Origin: Leptospira andrefontaineae
Lineage (GTDB): Bacteria; Spirochaetota; Leptospiria; Leptospirales; Leptospiraceae
Assembly (NCBI RefSeq): GCF_004770105.1
Contig: NZ_RQEY01000019.1
Location: 520,448-584,447 of the forward strand
DNA length: 64,000 bases
Reading direction: 5' to 3'
The notes under the pieces were generated by a model, which saw only the letters and a list, made by a program, of their open reading frames with translations, was not told the origin of the DNA and searched no databases. Made by a program: the position numbers and the translations under genes. Positions within the stretch are counted from its first letter, which is position 1; every line of letters begins with the position of its first letter. This document shows, piece by piece, positions 17,124 through 24,850 of this stretch.

Positions 17124-18221
17124 ATGAATTCAGAATGGAAACAATGGGTTTATGAAAAAACAGCAAAACCTTTCTTCTTAAGCATTCATCCGGAGTCCGC
17201 TCACTACTTAGCCCAAAATCTACTCGGGCTTTCTAAAAAACTTCCGTTCGTGTTTCCTGTTTTGGAATCACTCATGTCTTATTCCAGCGATCGTTTGAAA
17301 ACAAAGGTAGCGGGGATAGAATTTGCAAATCCAGTAGGTTTAGGTGCCGGTTTCGATAAAACTGGAGAACTGTATCCATTTCTTTCTCGATTAGGTTTTG
17401 GTTCGATTGAAGTAGGAACAATCACTGGTCAAGGCCAACTCGGTAACCCAAAGCCAAGAATTTTCAGATATGCAGAAGACGAAGCTTTAATCAATCGAAT
17501 GGGTTTCAATAATCCTGGTGCGGACGTTGCTGAAGAAACAATCCGAAAACAAAAAAAGAACTGCATAAGAGGAATTAACGTAGGCAAAACAAAAATTGTC
17601 TCCGAAGAAGACGCAGTAGATGATTATGTATATTCTCTAAAGAAACTAACTCCATATGCAGACTATGCAGTGATCAATATATCTTCTCCTAATACTCCCG
17701 GTCTTAGGAATTTTCAAAAGAAGGAAAACTTTACCAAGCTAATGGATGGGATTCGTAGCGGTTTAGGTGGAAAATTTCCAGTCCCTGCTTTTGTAAAATT
17801 TGCACCTGACATGGAAAAAGAAGAGCTGAAAGGATTGTTGGAACTCTTACCGGATTCTAAATTATCAGGTGTAATTCTTACAAACACTACTATAGACAAA
17901 TCAGTCTTAACCAGATACCCAAATGTAGAAAAAGAAGGTGGAGTTTCCGGAAAACCTCTTCGCCAAAGATCTACAGAATTTGTCAGATATGCCTACTCCA
18001 TCTTAAAAGGAAGCCTTCCTATTATTGGGGTTGGTGGGATAAATTCGGGGGAAGCTGCATTGGAGAAAATTTTAGCAGGTGCGGACCTGATTCAATTATA
18101 TACAGGTTATGTGTATAATGGACCTTTCTTGCCTGTTAGAATATTAGAATATCTGGATGGAGTTCTTAAGAAAACTGGAGCGAGATCGATTGGTGAATTG
18201 GTAGGTAAGAATAAGATCTAA
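17124..18221 (+). CDS. pyrD: Dihydroorotate dehydrogenase (quinone), class 2
   Basis: Oxidises dihydroorotate to orotate in pyrimidine synthesis, passing electrons to the quinone pool at the inner membrane. The 365-residue length and N-terminal amphipathic helix (LAQNLLGLSKKLPFVFPVLE) mark the membrane-associated class 2. FMN and substrate motifs are clear: FANPVGLGAGFDKTGELYP, EVGTITGQGQLGNPKPR, INISSPNTPGLR with the catalytic Ser, and IIGVGGINSGEAALEK, LIQLYTGYVY. It follows the ABC exporter by 24 bases and may share its transcript by read-through. Confidence 0.95.
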   Translation: MNSEWKQWVYEKTAKPFFLSIHPESAHYLAQNLLGLSKKLPFVFPVLESLMSYSSDRLKTKVAGIEFANPVGLGAGFDKTGELYPFLSRLGFGSIEVGTITGQGQLGNPKPRIFRYAEDEALINRMGFNNPGADVAEETIRKQKKNCIRGINVGKTKIVSEEDAVDDYVYSLKKLTPYADYAVINISSPNTPGLRNFQKKENFTKLMDGIRSGLGGKFPVPAFVKFAPDMEKEELKGLLELLPDSKLSGVILTNTTIDKSVLTRYPNVEKEGGVSGKPLRQRSTEFVRYAYSILKGSLPIIGVGGINSGEAALEKILAGADLIQLYTGYVYNGPFLPVRILEYLDGVLKKTGARSIGELVGKNKI

Positions 18222-18223
18222 TC

Positions 18224-18895
18224 TTATTCTTCCGATATTTTACATTTTCCTTTTTCGTCCCATTCTGCTTTCCAGACGGCGGAGTTTTGTTCCTTCACTA
18301 AACGAATTACTATATCGGAACATACTGTTTTTGAACCGTTTTCAGAAACTTCAAAATCACCCTCATACCTAAACCAAAATTGTTCTTTATTAGGAGTTAG
18401 ATTTTGCCCGAATTCAGGTTCTGTTAAACGAATAGAATCTACGGATTTAGATTTTCCTTTCTCTTCTAAGATCGCTTCTTCTACGATTTGATAGACCTCG
18501 TCTTTTGTAGGAGGTTCTTTTCCTGGTTCGGTGACAACAACTGATCTTGCCATTCCTATATCAGCGAAGACCCAACCTTTTTCTCTTATGAATTGGTAGA
18601 TTACTCCGACTGGAGTTTTGGTTGTTTGACCTTCTTTTTTGCGGCTAGTAACGAAGAAGGAAAATTTATATCTTAGATCGACAGGTGCATTCTCTTCTGG
18701 AGCTTCTTTTTCGATCAGCTTAGGCTTTCCCGCAGCTTGGACGGAAAGTATTCTGTCTCCTGGGAATTTTTTGGACCATTGATTTTGTAATTCTTTTTTA
18801 GCCTTTTCCTCATCAGGAGTTCCTGCAATTTGTGAAGAAAGGTTTGTGGCAAAGGATATTAATAGGACCACCCCGATAATATACATCTTTGACAT
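18224..18895 (-). CDS. Hypothetical exported protein (223 aa)
   Basis: Not recognised. An N-terminal signal peptide (YIIGVVLLISFATNLSSQ) is followed by a Lys/Glu-rich soluble protein of about 200 residues. Two similar-looking halves may each form a small alpha/beta unit (LSVQAAGKPKLIEKEAP and IRLTEPEFGQNLTPNKEQF). It probably sits in the periplasm. It converges on pyrD with 2 bases between and is divergent from sixA. Function unknown. Confidence 0.6.
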   Translation of the reverse strand: MSKMYIIGVVLLISFATNLSSQIAGTPDEEKAKKELQNQWSKKFPGDRILSVQAAGKPKLIEKEAPEENAPVDLRYKFSFFVTSRKKEGQTTKTPVGVIYQFIREKGWVFADIGMARSVVVTEPGKEPPTKDEVYQIVEEAILEEKGKSKSVDSIRLTEPEFGQNLTPNKEQFWFRYEGDFEVSENGSKTVCSDIVIRLVKEQNSAVWKAEWDEKGKCKISEE

Positions 18896-18975
18896 AGCTC
18901 AGAAGTTTTATCGTTAGGAAAGATCCTTGTCAATGAAATTCTAAATTCGAAAACTTTATCGCGGAGGAGAGGATT

Positions 18976-19470
18976 TTGAAAGAGATTCATCTCATAAGAC
19001 ATTCTAAATCCGATTGGAGCGATACTCATTTAAAGGATAAAGAACGTCCTTTATCGAAGAGAGGTCGTAAAAACGCGCGGTTTTTAGGAAAATATGTGGA
19101 GAAGGTTTCCTTTGTTACAGATGTCGCCCTTGTTTCGCCATCAATCAGAACTTCAGAAACTTGGAAGATATTACAAAGTTTTCAGAATATTACAAAGGAC
19201 ATTAAGATTGTAAGTGAGATATATGAGGCGGAGTATTCTGACTTACTTAGGATCTTAAGAGGTCTTCCTTCTAAGATCAATAATGTAGTTTTGATCGGTC
19301 ATAATCCCGGTATGGAAGACCTGGCAAATTATTTATTATTAGGAAATAATACTGACTCTATTTTCGAAAAATTTCCCACTTCTTCTTTTATAAGTTTGGT
19401 AACTGATCAAAAGGATTGGTCGGATTTGGGAAAACAAAGTTGTAGGCTGAAAAGGTTTTGGATCCCATGA
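18976..19470 (+). CDS. sixA: SixA-like phosphohistidine phosphatase
   Basis: A 164-residue histidine phosphatase. The catalytic RHG-type motif is LIRHSKSDWS near the N-terminus, the second His is in VVLIGHNPGMEDLANYL, and the Arg pair is in ERPLSKRGRKNARFLGKYV. This short form lacks the large insert of phosphoglycerate mutases, as in SixA, which removes phosphate from HPt domains of histidine kinases such as ArcB. The real target here is unknown. The start is a TTG following GGAGGAG. Its stop overlaps the preferred ATG of hpt as ATGA. Confidence 0.8.
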   Translation: MKEIHLIRHSKSDWSDTHLKDKERPLSKRGRKNARFLGKYVEKVSFVTDVALVSPSIRTSETWKILQSFQNITKDIKIVSEIYEAEYSDLLRILRGLPSKINNVVLIGHNPGMEDLANYLLLGNNTDSIFEKFPTSSFISLVTDQKDWSDLGKQSCRLKRFWIP

Positions 19471-20012
19471 AGAATAATATTTCAAAATTTAATAATATAC
19501 CATTCCAGACCTTATTCAGTGAGGAAATGATTATCGCAAGAGTCAGGGAATTGGGCCTACAGATTGCAAGCGACTACATAGAAAAGAATCCGATTTTCGT
19601 ATGTGTCTTAAGAGGTGGAGTTTACTTCTTTTCAGATCTGACTAAAGCAGTTCCTATACCTATCGAATTAGACTTTATTCAAGCAAGATCATATATCGGA
19701 ACGGAGTCTTCTGGAAATGTAGAATTGATAAAAGATCTGGATTCGGAGATTGCAGGAAGGGACGTTCTAATTGTAGAAGATATTGTGGATACTGGCCGTA
19801 CGCTGAAATTTTTGATCTCTCATATTCTTTCTAAAAAACCCAATTCTCTCGAAATAGCTTCTTTATTATTTAAAGAAGGCGGAGAAGAAGTAGGTTATCC
19901 AATTAAGTACGTAGGTTGGAATATAGGTAAAGAATTTGTAATTGGATACGGCCTTGACTATGACGGCAAATTCAGAAATCTACCTGGAGTATTCCTTTAT
20001 TCGGAAGAATGA
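19467..20012 (+). CDS. hpt: Hypoxanthine phosphoribosyltransferase
   Basis: Makes IMP/GMP from hypoxanthine/guanine and PRPP for purine salvage. The PRPP-binding motif is LIVEDIVDTGRTLK, the N-terminal loop is VCVLRGGVYFFSDL, and the base-binding acidic and Gly residues are in FVIGYGLDYDGKFRNLPGV. The ATG at 19467 gives a normal 181-residue protein and an ATGA coupling with sixA; an upstream TTG at 19458 would add 3 residues. Its 3' end overlaps the end of the convergent membrane protein gene by 16 bases. Confidence 0.95.
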   Translation: MKNNISKFNNIPFQTLFSEEMIIARVRELGLQIASDYIEKNPIFVCVLRGGVYFFSDLTKAVPIPIELDFIQARSYIGTESSGNVELIKDLDSEIAGRDVLIVEDIVDTGRTLKFLISHILSKKPNSLEIASLLFKEGGEEVGYPIKYVGWNIGKEFVIGYGLDYDGKFRNLPGVFLYSEE

Positions 20013-20611
20013 GGAGTATCCTCAGGCTTTTTGATCAAAGTTTTTAGTCCGGTAATAGAAGTTTCCAAATCTTGGATCTTAGGTAAAAACTTCTGCCCAT
20101 CAATAAAACTTTTACCTTCATTCTTTCCGAGCTCGGAATATATTTCAGCACTCAGATCATGATAAGACTTTTGTAGACTTATAAAAGAGGATTCTAAATG
20201 TCCAGGGGAGAGTGCCTTCTTCTTTACCCTATATTTATGGAATAAAGAAAATCCGAACTTCGTCAGAACTAAAAAGTAAGCGGGAAGAAGAAGGGTGAGT
20301 GCCGTTTTTGTGACCGCAAAAATTTCCCAAGACTCGGAAATCGTATGGCTTAAAAAGGATCTAAGCCCAGAGATAAAGACCACGGAGATTGTATAGTTCG
20401 TTCTTGGTGTCGAAGGGGATAAGGTATTGATAACGTATAATAAAGGCAGGGAAAGTAATAAAACCAAAACCAAATCGATTGGAAAGAGATTTGAAATCAA
20501 ATCCAGAAAATGAACGATGGCCTTATAGGTTTTCACCAAGTCGTCTACGGATTGGTTTAACCTGTCAAAGTCAGCCTTTAGATTGGAGAAAAACTGGGTG
20601 ATCTGGTTCAT
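19997..20611 (-). CDS. Membrane protein with three TM segments and coiled ends, unknown
   Basis: Not recognised. A 204-residue protein: a helical N-terminus (FFSNLKADFDRLNQSVDDLV), two or three hydrophobic helices in the middle (IDLVLVLLLSLPLLYVINTL, ALTLLLPAYFLVLTKFGFSL), and a coiled-coil C-terminus (LEDSITGLKTLIKKPED-like charge pattern). Ends facing the cytosol suggest a scaffold or protein-interaction role, which is a guess. Its 5' end overlaps the possible start of the divergent gene to its right by up to 29 bases. Confidence 0.6.
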   Translation of the reverse strand: MNQITQFFSNLKADFDRLNQSVDDLVKTYKAIVHFLDLISNLFPIDLVLVLLLSLPLLYVINTLSPSTPRTNYTISVVFISGLRSFLSHTISESWEIFAVTKTALTLLLPAYFLVLTKFGFSLFHKYRVKKKALSPGHLESSFISLQKSYHDLSAEIYSELGKNEGKSFIDGQKFLPKIQDLETSITGLKTLIKKPEDTPHSSE

Positions 20612-21698
20612 TAAATCGTTTCCTAAAATTCCAGGATGGGAAAAGAGAACAGCCCTGTCTCTAAAGCTGCAAGAACTTTCCTTAACTAAAAAACTCTTCC
20701 TGGTATATTCCGTTTTTGCGTTATATTTTTTATTCTATCACGAGGCCCATCTACCATTAGTTTGGATGGTTGGTCTAGCTTTGATCGGCTATCTTGTATC
20801 AGGAATTCTTTTCTGGGGGATCGTATTCGCTTTCCGAAAATTAGAAACTAAAGTCGTATTACCTGCAATTTTTGCAGAAGTCGGGATCGAAAGACCAACC
20901 ATCAAATTAGTTCCTTGGGTAGAAGTTTCCTTCTTCGCATTTTCAGTTCTTGCATGTTGGCTTACTGGTTTTTTTGAAAACAGATCAGGTATTCTTTTTC
21001 TTTTGGTGTATGCAGCTGGAGTTTTAAGCGCAAGACTTATAGACAACAAAACATATTATAAAATTGGCTTATTGGGATTAGTTATCTTAGCTTCCGGACT
21101 TATCAGTTTTAAAAGTTTGCAGAAGGCGGAGATATTCGTAGCTTACTCGATGTTCAAGCCCGATTTCGAACAAAAGGATCTATCTCGTTGGAATTACAAT
21201 GCGGAGAATAGGACCTTACATAACGAAGATCTAAAACTCAGCATTCTTTTACCGGAAGAGTTTTATTTTCATAATCCTCAAAATTTGAATATGGAAGATA
21301 AAACTGGAATCGGACAGATTGCCGGGATTATTTCTACGAGCGATTCGGATCCGAATCGTTATCCATCCATTAAGCTCTTTTTTGTTCCATTCAGATTCGA
21401 TAATGAATCTGAACTACTTTCTGAATTCAAAAAGTTTTTGGACCTCCAAGTGCAAAGAGGAGATATCCAGGAATTGAACGAATTAGAAAGGGAAGTTTTC
21501 GAAGATAGATATTTCGGGACTTTTTGGACATTCTACGATGTTCTCAGACCAAGATACGCAAAAACAGGAATGTTCTTCTTAGCGAAACACAAACAACCTT
21601 ATAGTTTGGTCTTTATCATAGACGAAAGTCTGATCAAAGGAAGAAGACACGAAGAATCCGTGGAAAAAATTCTCACCAGCGTAAAGATAGAAGAGTAA
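20583..21698 (+). CDS. Membrane protein with four TM segments and C-terminal soluble domain
   Basis: Not recognised. 371 residues from a TTG at 20583. The first half has four hydrophobic helices (FLVYSVFALYFLFYHEA, LVWMVGLALIGYLVSGILFW, VEVSFFAFSVLACWLTGFF, GLLGLVILASGLISF). The second half is a soluble alpha/beta domain (LKLSILLPEEFYFHNPQN through SLVFIIDESLIKGRRHEES). The start is doubtful: the only in-frame ATG/GTG/TTG near the expected N-terminus is the TTG that lies 29 bases inside the divergent gene, and the next ATG would lose two helices. Function unknown. Confidence 0.6.
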   Translation: MEKNWVIWFIKSFPKIPGWEKRTALSLKLQELSLTKKLFLVYSVFALYFLFYHEAHLPLVWMVGLALIGYLVSGILFWGIVFAFRKLETKVVLPAIFAEVGIERPTIKLVPWVEVSFFAFSVLACWLTGFFENRSGILFLLVYAAGVLSARLIDNKTYYKIGLLGLVILASGLISFKSLQKAEIFVAYSMFKPDFEQKDLSRWNYNAENRTLHNEDLKLSILLPEEFYFHNPQNLNMEDKTGIGQIAGIISTSDSDPNRYPSIKLFFVPFRFDNESELLSEFKKFLDLQVQRGDIQELNELEREVFEDRYFGTFWTFYDVLRPRYAKTGMFFLAKHKQPYSLVFIIDESLIKGRRHEESVEKILTSVKIEE

Positions 21699-21702
21699 CT
21701 TT

Positions 21703-22272
21703 TTAACCGATAGTTACGTAGTCTAAATGGTTTGCTATATGCATTGCATGCGCGAGCTCGTATTCTTGCTTAGTTAGTTTTCCGTAAGCGAAGTGGGGAG
21801 CAAATTCTCCAGTATAATTGGAGAATGCAGAGATCGCTTTTTTCAGTTCGAGAATACTATCTGAAATTGAAACTCCAGATTGTAAAACATCCGCACCAGG
21901 GATAGGTGCATTTAAGTCGTGAGACATCTTTCCTTTTCTGGAAAAATTCCAGAATGCAATCTTACCCAAAGTATTTTGAAAAACTTCGGATTTGTTTTCA
22001 GGATAACCTTTAATAGAATAATAAATACTTTGAGCACAATGAAGAAGTATCTGACTCGGGCTCCATTCTCCATATGGAACGATTGCTTTAGAGAGAAGTA
22101 TCTTTTCTAACTCAGCATTCACTTCGGAAAAATTAGAAAATTGAAGTCCTCTTTCTTTTACTCCCGCGGGAGCATTGGAGCAAGACTCTAATACAGTTGC
22201 CGAGCTTGTTAGAATTCCAACAGCCACCGCTTTTTGAATAAATTCTTTTCTGGAAAAATTAGTATCCGACAT
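21703..22272 (-). CDS. DUF1569 protein with Tat-like lipoprotein signal
   Basis: A protein of about 189 residues. The N-terminus NFSRKEFIQKAVAVGILTSS has the shape of a twin-arginine signal (Ser-Arg-Lys-x-Phe-Ile) and leads to a Cys (VLESCSNAP) that could be a lipoprotein anchor. The body (LQFSNFSEVNAELEKIL, GEWSPSQILLHCAQSIYYSI, HAMHIANHLDYV) matches DUF1569, a DinB-like four-helix fold whose spaced His residues may bind metal. Start: the ATG at 22272 is preceded by GGAG six bases upstream; a GTG four codons earlier is less likely. Function unknown, periplasmic by inference. Confidence 0.7.
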   Translation of the reverse strand: MSDTNFSRKEFIQKAVAVGILTSSATVLESCSNAPAGVKERGLQFSNFSEVNAELEKILLSKAIVPYGEWSPSQILLHCAQSIYYSIKGYPENKSEVFQNTLGKIAFWNFSRKGKMSHDLNAPIPGADVLQSGVSISDSILELKKAISAFSNYTGEFAPHFAYGKLTKQEYELAHAMHIANHLDYVTIG

Positions 22273-22344
22273 GGAGCACTCCACAGTTCTTTTATTTCTA
22301 TTCTCTAATAACTAATGAAATGATCGAAGGAGTCAAGAATTTGA

Positions 22345-23592
22345 TTATTCTTGAGGAAGGTTTCCGATATACTTTGCTCTAGGTCGGATCAAGTTTCCTG
22401 AATCATATTGTTCCATTGCATGAGCTAACCAACCCGCAGTTCTACCGATCGCAAAAATTCCAATGCCAGTTCCTTTAGGGAGTTTCAGCGTCTTAGAAAC
22501 AAGTGCAAGTCCAGCATCAATCGTTGCATAATCTTCTATAAGTTCTTCTATCTGTTTTAGGAATTGAAGATATAGTTGGACTTCCGCATCTTCTGAAAAA
22601 AATCTTTCCACCAGCTGTATTAATTTTCTGCCTCTGGGGTCTCCTTTTTTATAGAGAGGATGACCGAAGCCTGGTATATTTTCTCCGCTTCTTAATTTTT
22701 CTTCTAAGAGTTGTTTATCTTTCTTTTTGTTTCCGCTTGCTTGGGAAAGAAGAAGGATCGCTTTCTCAGTGAGTAATCCATGTTTTGGACCTGACAAAGC
22801 AGCGAGTCCGGCAAGTACAACTTGATAAAGAGAAGCTTCACTGGAAGCAACACATCTTGCCGTAAAAGAAGAAACATTCAACTCATGATCTGCCGAAAGG
22901 ATCAAAGCTGCTTCTAAAAGTTTGAGTTTGGAGAGGAAGTTAGCATCTTCCTTTTTTCTAGATGGATTCCAGCCACTTAAAAGTGTCTCAGAAATTTTTC
23001 CTGCAGATTCCTTTTTCCCGGAAGAAAACAAGGTAAGATATCTTAAGATAGAAGAGGAAGTCTTTCTAAAAGTTTTAGGATCTTTTCGAAATGCCTTTGC
23101 ATCTTCATATTCTAAAAAGGGAAGTAAGATCCTAGAAATATCTAAGATGGGCCGGCCTTCTAATAATTTTAGGATTTTATTACATTCTTCAGATAATATT
23201 GGCCAATCTGATTCAAAAGGATTTGTTTCTTCTGATTCCCAAAGTAAGCAGGCTATATCTTCAAAACTTCCGTTCTCTGAAAGTTCTAAAACATCCTTTC
23301 CTCTGTAAAAGAGAGAGTTTTCACCAAGTAACGTAATAGACGATTCTAAAACAGGTTGTCCTAAGGATAAGGCGGCTTTTGCAGTTTTTCCGGGCTGGCT
23401 TCTTTCTTCCCTTCTGAGTAATAATTGTTCTATATCTTCTCTTCTGTATCTTTTACTTCTGTCTTTATTACCTCCGGATTCGGAATGTAATAAACCGCGA
23501 CTAACGTATGCATATATAGTTTGAACTTCTACTCCTAAAGCGGAGGCAGCCTCGTCCGCATTCAGGAACGGTTTTTTTGAAGAAAAAGCCAT
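22345..23592 (-). CDS. Citrate synthase family enzyme with N-terminal helix-turn-helix domain
   Basis: A 415-residue fusion. Residues about 8-60 are a MerR/excisionase-type DNA-binding domain (NADEAASALGVEVQTIYAYV, then RYRREDIEQLLLRRE). The rest is a citrate synthase: SADHELNVSSFTAR with the first active-site His, GFGHPLYKKGDPRG with the second, TIDAGLALVS with the catalytic Asp near residue 359, and RTAGWLAHAMEQY and IRPRAKYIG for CoA/oxaloacetate. All catalytic residues seem present. It could be active, a metabolite-sensing regulator, or both. It is divergent from a second citrate synthase; the short gap carries palindromes that it might bind. Confidence 0.85.
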   Translation of the reverse strand: MAFSSKKPFLNADEAASALGVEVQTIYAYVSRGLLHSESGGNKDRSKRYRREDIEQLLLRREERSQPGKTAKAALSLGQPVLESSITLLGENSLFYRGKDVLELSENGSFEDIACLLWESEETNPFESDWPILSEECNKILKLLEGRPILDISRILLPFLEYEDAKAFRKDPKTFRKTSSSILRYLTLFSSGKKESAGKISETLLSGWNPSRKKEDANFLSKLKLLEAALILSADHELNVSSFTARCVASSEASLYQVVLAGLAALSGPKHGLLTEKAILLLSQASGNKKKDKQLLEEKLRSGENIPGFGHPLYKKGDPRGRKLIQLVERFFSEDAEVQLYLQFLKQIEELIEDYATIDAGLALVSKTLKLPKGTGIGIFAIGRTAGWLAHAMEQYDSGNLIRPRAKYIGNLPQE

Positions 23593-23595
23593 ATA

Positions 23596-23624
23596 TTGAC
23601 AATATAATCAACATTGACTATGCT
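23596..23624 (+). promoter_or_regulatory. Sigma-70-type promoter for the rightward citrate synthase
   Basis: TTGACA (23596-23601), 17-base spacer, TATGCT (23619-23624): a perfect -35 box with a 4/6 -10 box, about 45 bases before the preferred ATG. It is the clearest promoter in the window and overlaps two palindromes. Confidence 0.65.
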
Positions 23625-23631
23625 CTGTCAA
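23596..23631. promoter_or_regulatory. Two tandem TTGA-n8-TCAA palindromes, candidate operators
   Basis: The first palindrome is TTGA, 8 bases, TCAA (23596-23611). The second is TTGAC, 8 bases, GTCAA (23614-23631). Their left arms start 18 bases apart. One includes the -35 and the other holds the -10 in its spacer, and both lie just upstream of the leftward HTH-citrate synthase start. This suits autoregulation by the HTH domain. Confidence 0.55.
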
Positions 23632-23667
23632 CCCGCTAAACTTGAACGGAAACAAAGGAGAAATATC

Positions 23668-24801
23668 ATGCTGATCTCTGAACAGGAAAAAGAGAAAATT
23701 TACAGCCCGGGTTTAGAAGGGATACCTGCGGCAAGAACCAAACTTTCCCAAGTAGATGGAAAGGGAGGTAGACTGATCATTGCAGGTTACCCTGTGGAAG
23801 AATTCGCAGGCAAAGCAGTCTTTGAAGAAACCATCTTCACACTTTGGAATGATAGAAGGCCAAAGCCTACCGAAACAAGTTTATTCTCAGAAGAACTCAG
23901 ATCCTCCAGAAGATTTTCTAAAGTGATACGAACCATCATTGAAGAGGCAGTGTATGCAAATCTTCCTTTGATCGATATTTTAAGAATTGGATCTGCAGCT
24001 TTGTCTTTAGGTTCTCAAAAAGAAGATCCTAGAAAGGATGCGATGGCAGTCCTATCTACGTTTCCTTTAATTGTTGCTTGGGCTTATCGTTTGTTGAAAG
24101 GGCAAGCCCCAGTTCTTCCAAGACAGGACTTAGATATTGCAGCCAACTTTTTGTATATGTTGAATGGAGCTGATCCGGAACCTAGAAACGTTCGCGCTTT
24201 GAATACATATCTAAATACAGTTTGCGATCACGGATTGAATGCTTCTACCTTCGCAGCGAGAGTGATCATCTCCACTCAGTCTGATATGATTTCAGCAGTT
24301 ACCGGTGGATTAGGCGCATTAAAGGGGCCTCTACATGGAGGAGCACCAGGGCCTGCATTAGACACAGTCTTTGAGATTGGAGCAAGGGAAAATGCGGAGA
24401 AGGTACTAAGAGAAAAATTAAAACATAATGAAAGATTAATGGGCTTTGGGCATAGGATCTATAAAGTCAGGGACCCTCGCGCAGACGTTCTTGCTAAGGC
24501 AGCAAAAATATTATACGATACCGATGAAAAAAGGGAGTTCTATGATCTTGCAATGTTCGTGGAAAAAACTGCCTTAGATTTATTGAAAGAATATAAACCG
24601 GATAGAATTCTACAGACCAATGTGGAATTTTACACCGCATTACTTCTTCATGGATTAGGATTTCCAACTGAGATCTTTACTCCAGTATTTGCAATGGGAA
24701 GAGCGGCGGGTTGGACTGCTCATTGTTTTGAACAAATGAAAGAGAGGATCTTGAGACCGGATGCGATCTATACGGGAGAGGACGGAAAGGTTTGGAATTG
24801 A
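23668..24801 (+). CDS. gltA: Citrate/2-methylcitrate synthase
   Basis: A 377-residue citrate synthase without the HTH domain. Motifs: VCDHGLNASTFAARV with the first His, GALKGPLHGGAPGPALD, GFGHRIYKVRDPRAD with the second His, NVEFYTALLLHGLGFP, and AMGRAAGWTAHCFEQ. At the third catalytic position, where characterised enzymes have Asp (NVDFY), the sequence reads Glu (about residue 320), which may change rate or substrate. Start: the ATG at 23668 has AAGGAG 7 bases before it; an upstream in-frame start at 23614 would overlap the promoter. It condenses oxaloacetate with acetyl-CoA or propionyl-CoA; the choice is not clear. Confidence 0.9.
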   Translation: MLISEQEKEKIYSPGLEGIPAARTKLSQVDGKGGRLIIAGYPVEEFAGKAVFEETIFTLWNDRRPKPTETSLFSEELRSSRRFSKVIRTIIEEAVYANLPLIDILRIGSAALSLGSQKEDPRKDAMAVLSTFPLIVAWAYRLLKGQAPVLPRQDLDIAANFLYMLNGADPEPRNVRALNTYLNTVCDHGLNASTFAARVIISTQSDMISAVTGGLGALKGPLHGGAPGPALDTVFEIGARENAEKVLREKLKHNERLMGFGHRIYKVRDPRADVLAKAAKILYDTDEKREFYDLAMFVEKTALDLLKEYKPDRILQTNVEFYTALLLHGLGFPTEIFTPVFAMGRAAGWTAHCFEQMKERILRPDAIYTGEDGKVWN

Positions 24802-24812
24802 AGAGGATATTC

Positions 24813-24842
24813 ATCGGGAGAGATATTATCTTCTCTCCCGAT
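24813..24842. terminator. Terminator hairpin between convergent genes
   Basis: An 11-bp perfect stem (ATCGGGAGAGA with TCTCTCCCGAT) around an 8-base loop lies 12 bases after the citrate synthase stop and just past the end of the M23 gene. The T-run on the plus strand is about 10 bases further on, so termination strength is uncertain. Confidence 0.6.
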
Positions 24843-24850
24843 TCGATAGA

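Noticed and set aside
22345..24801. The two citrate synthases as a simple recent tandem duplication
   Set aside because: They diverge strongly in sequence, orientation and domain content, so they are old paralogues or separate acquisitions.
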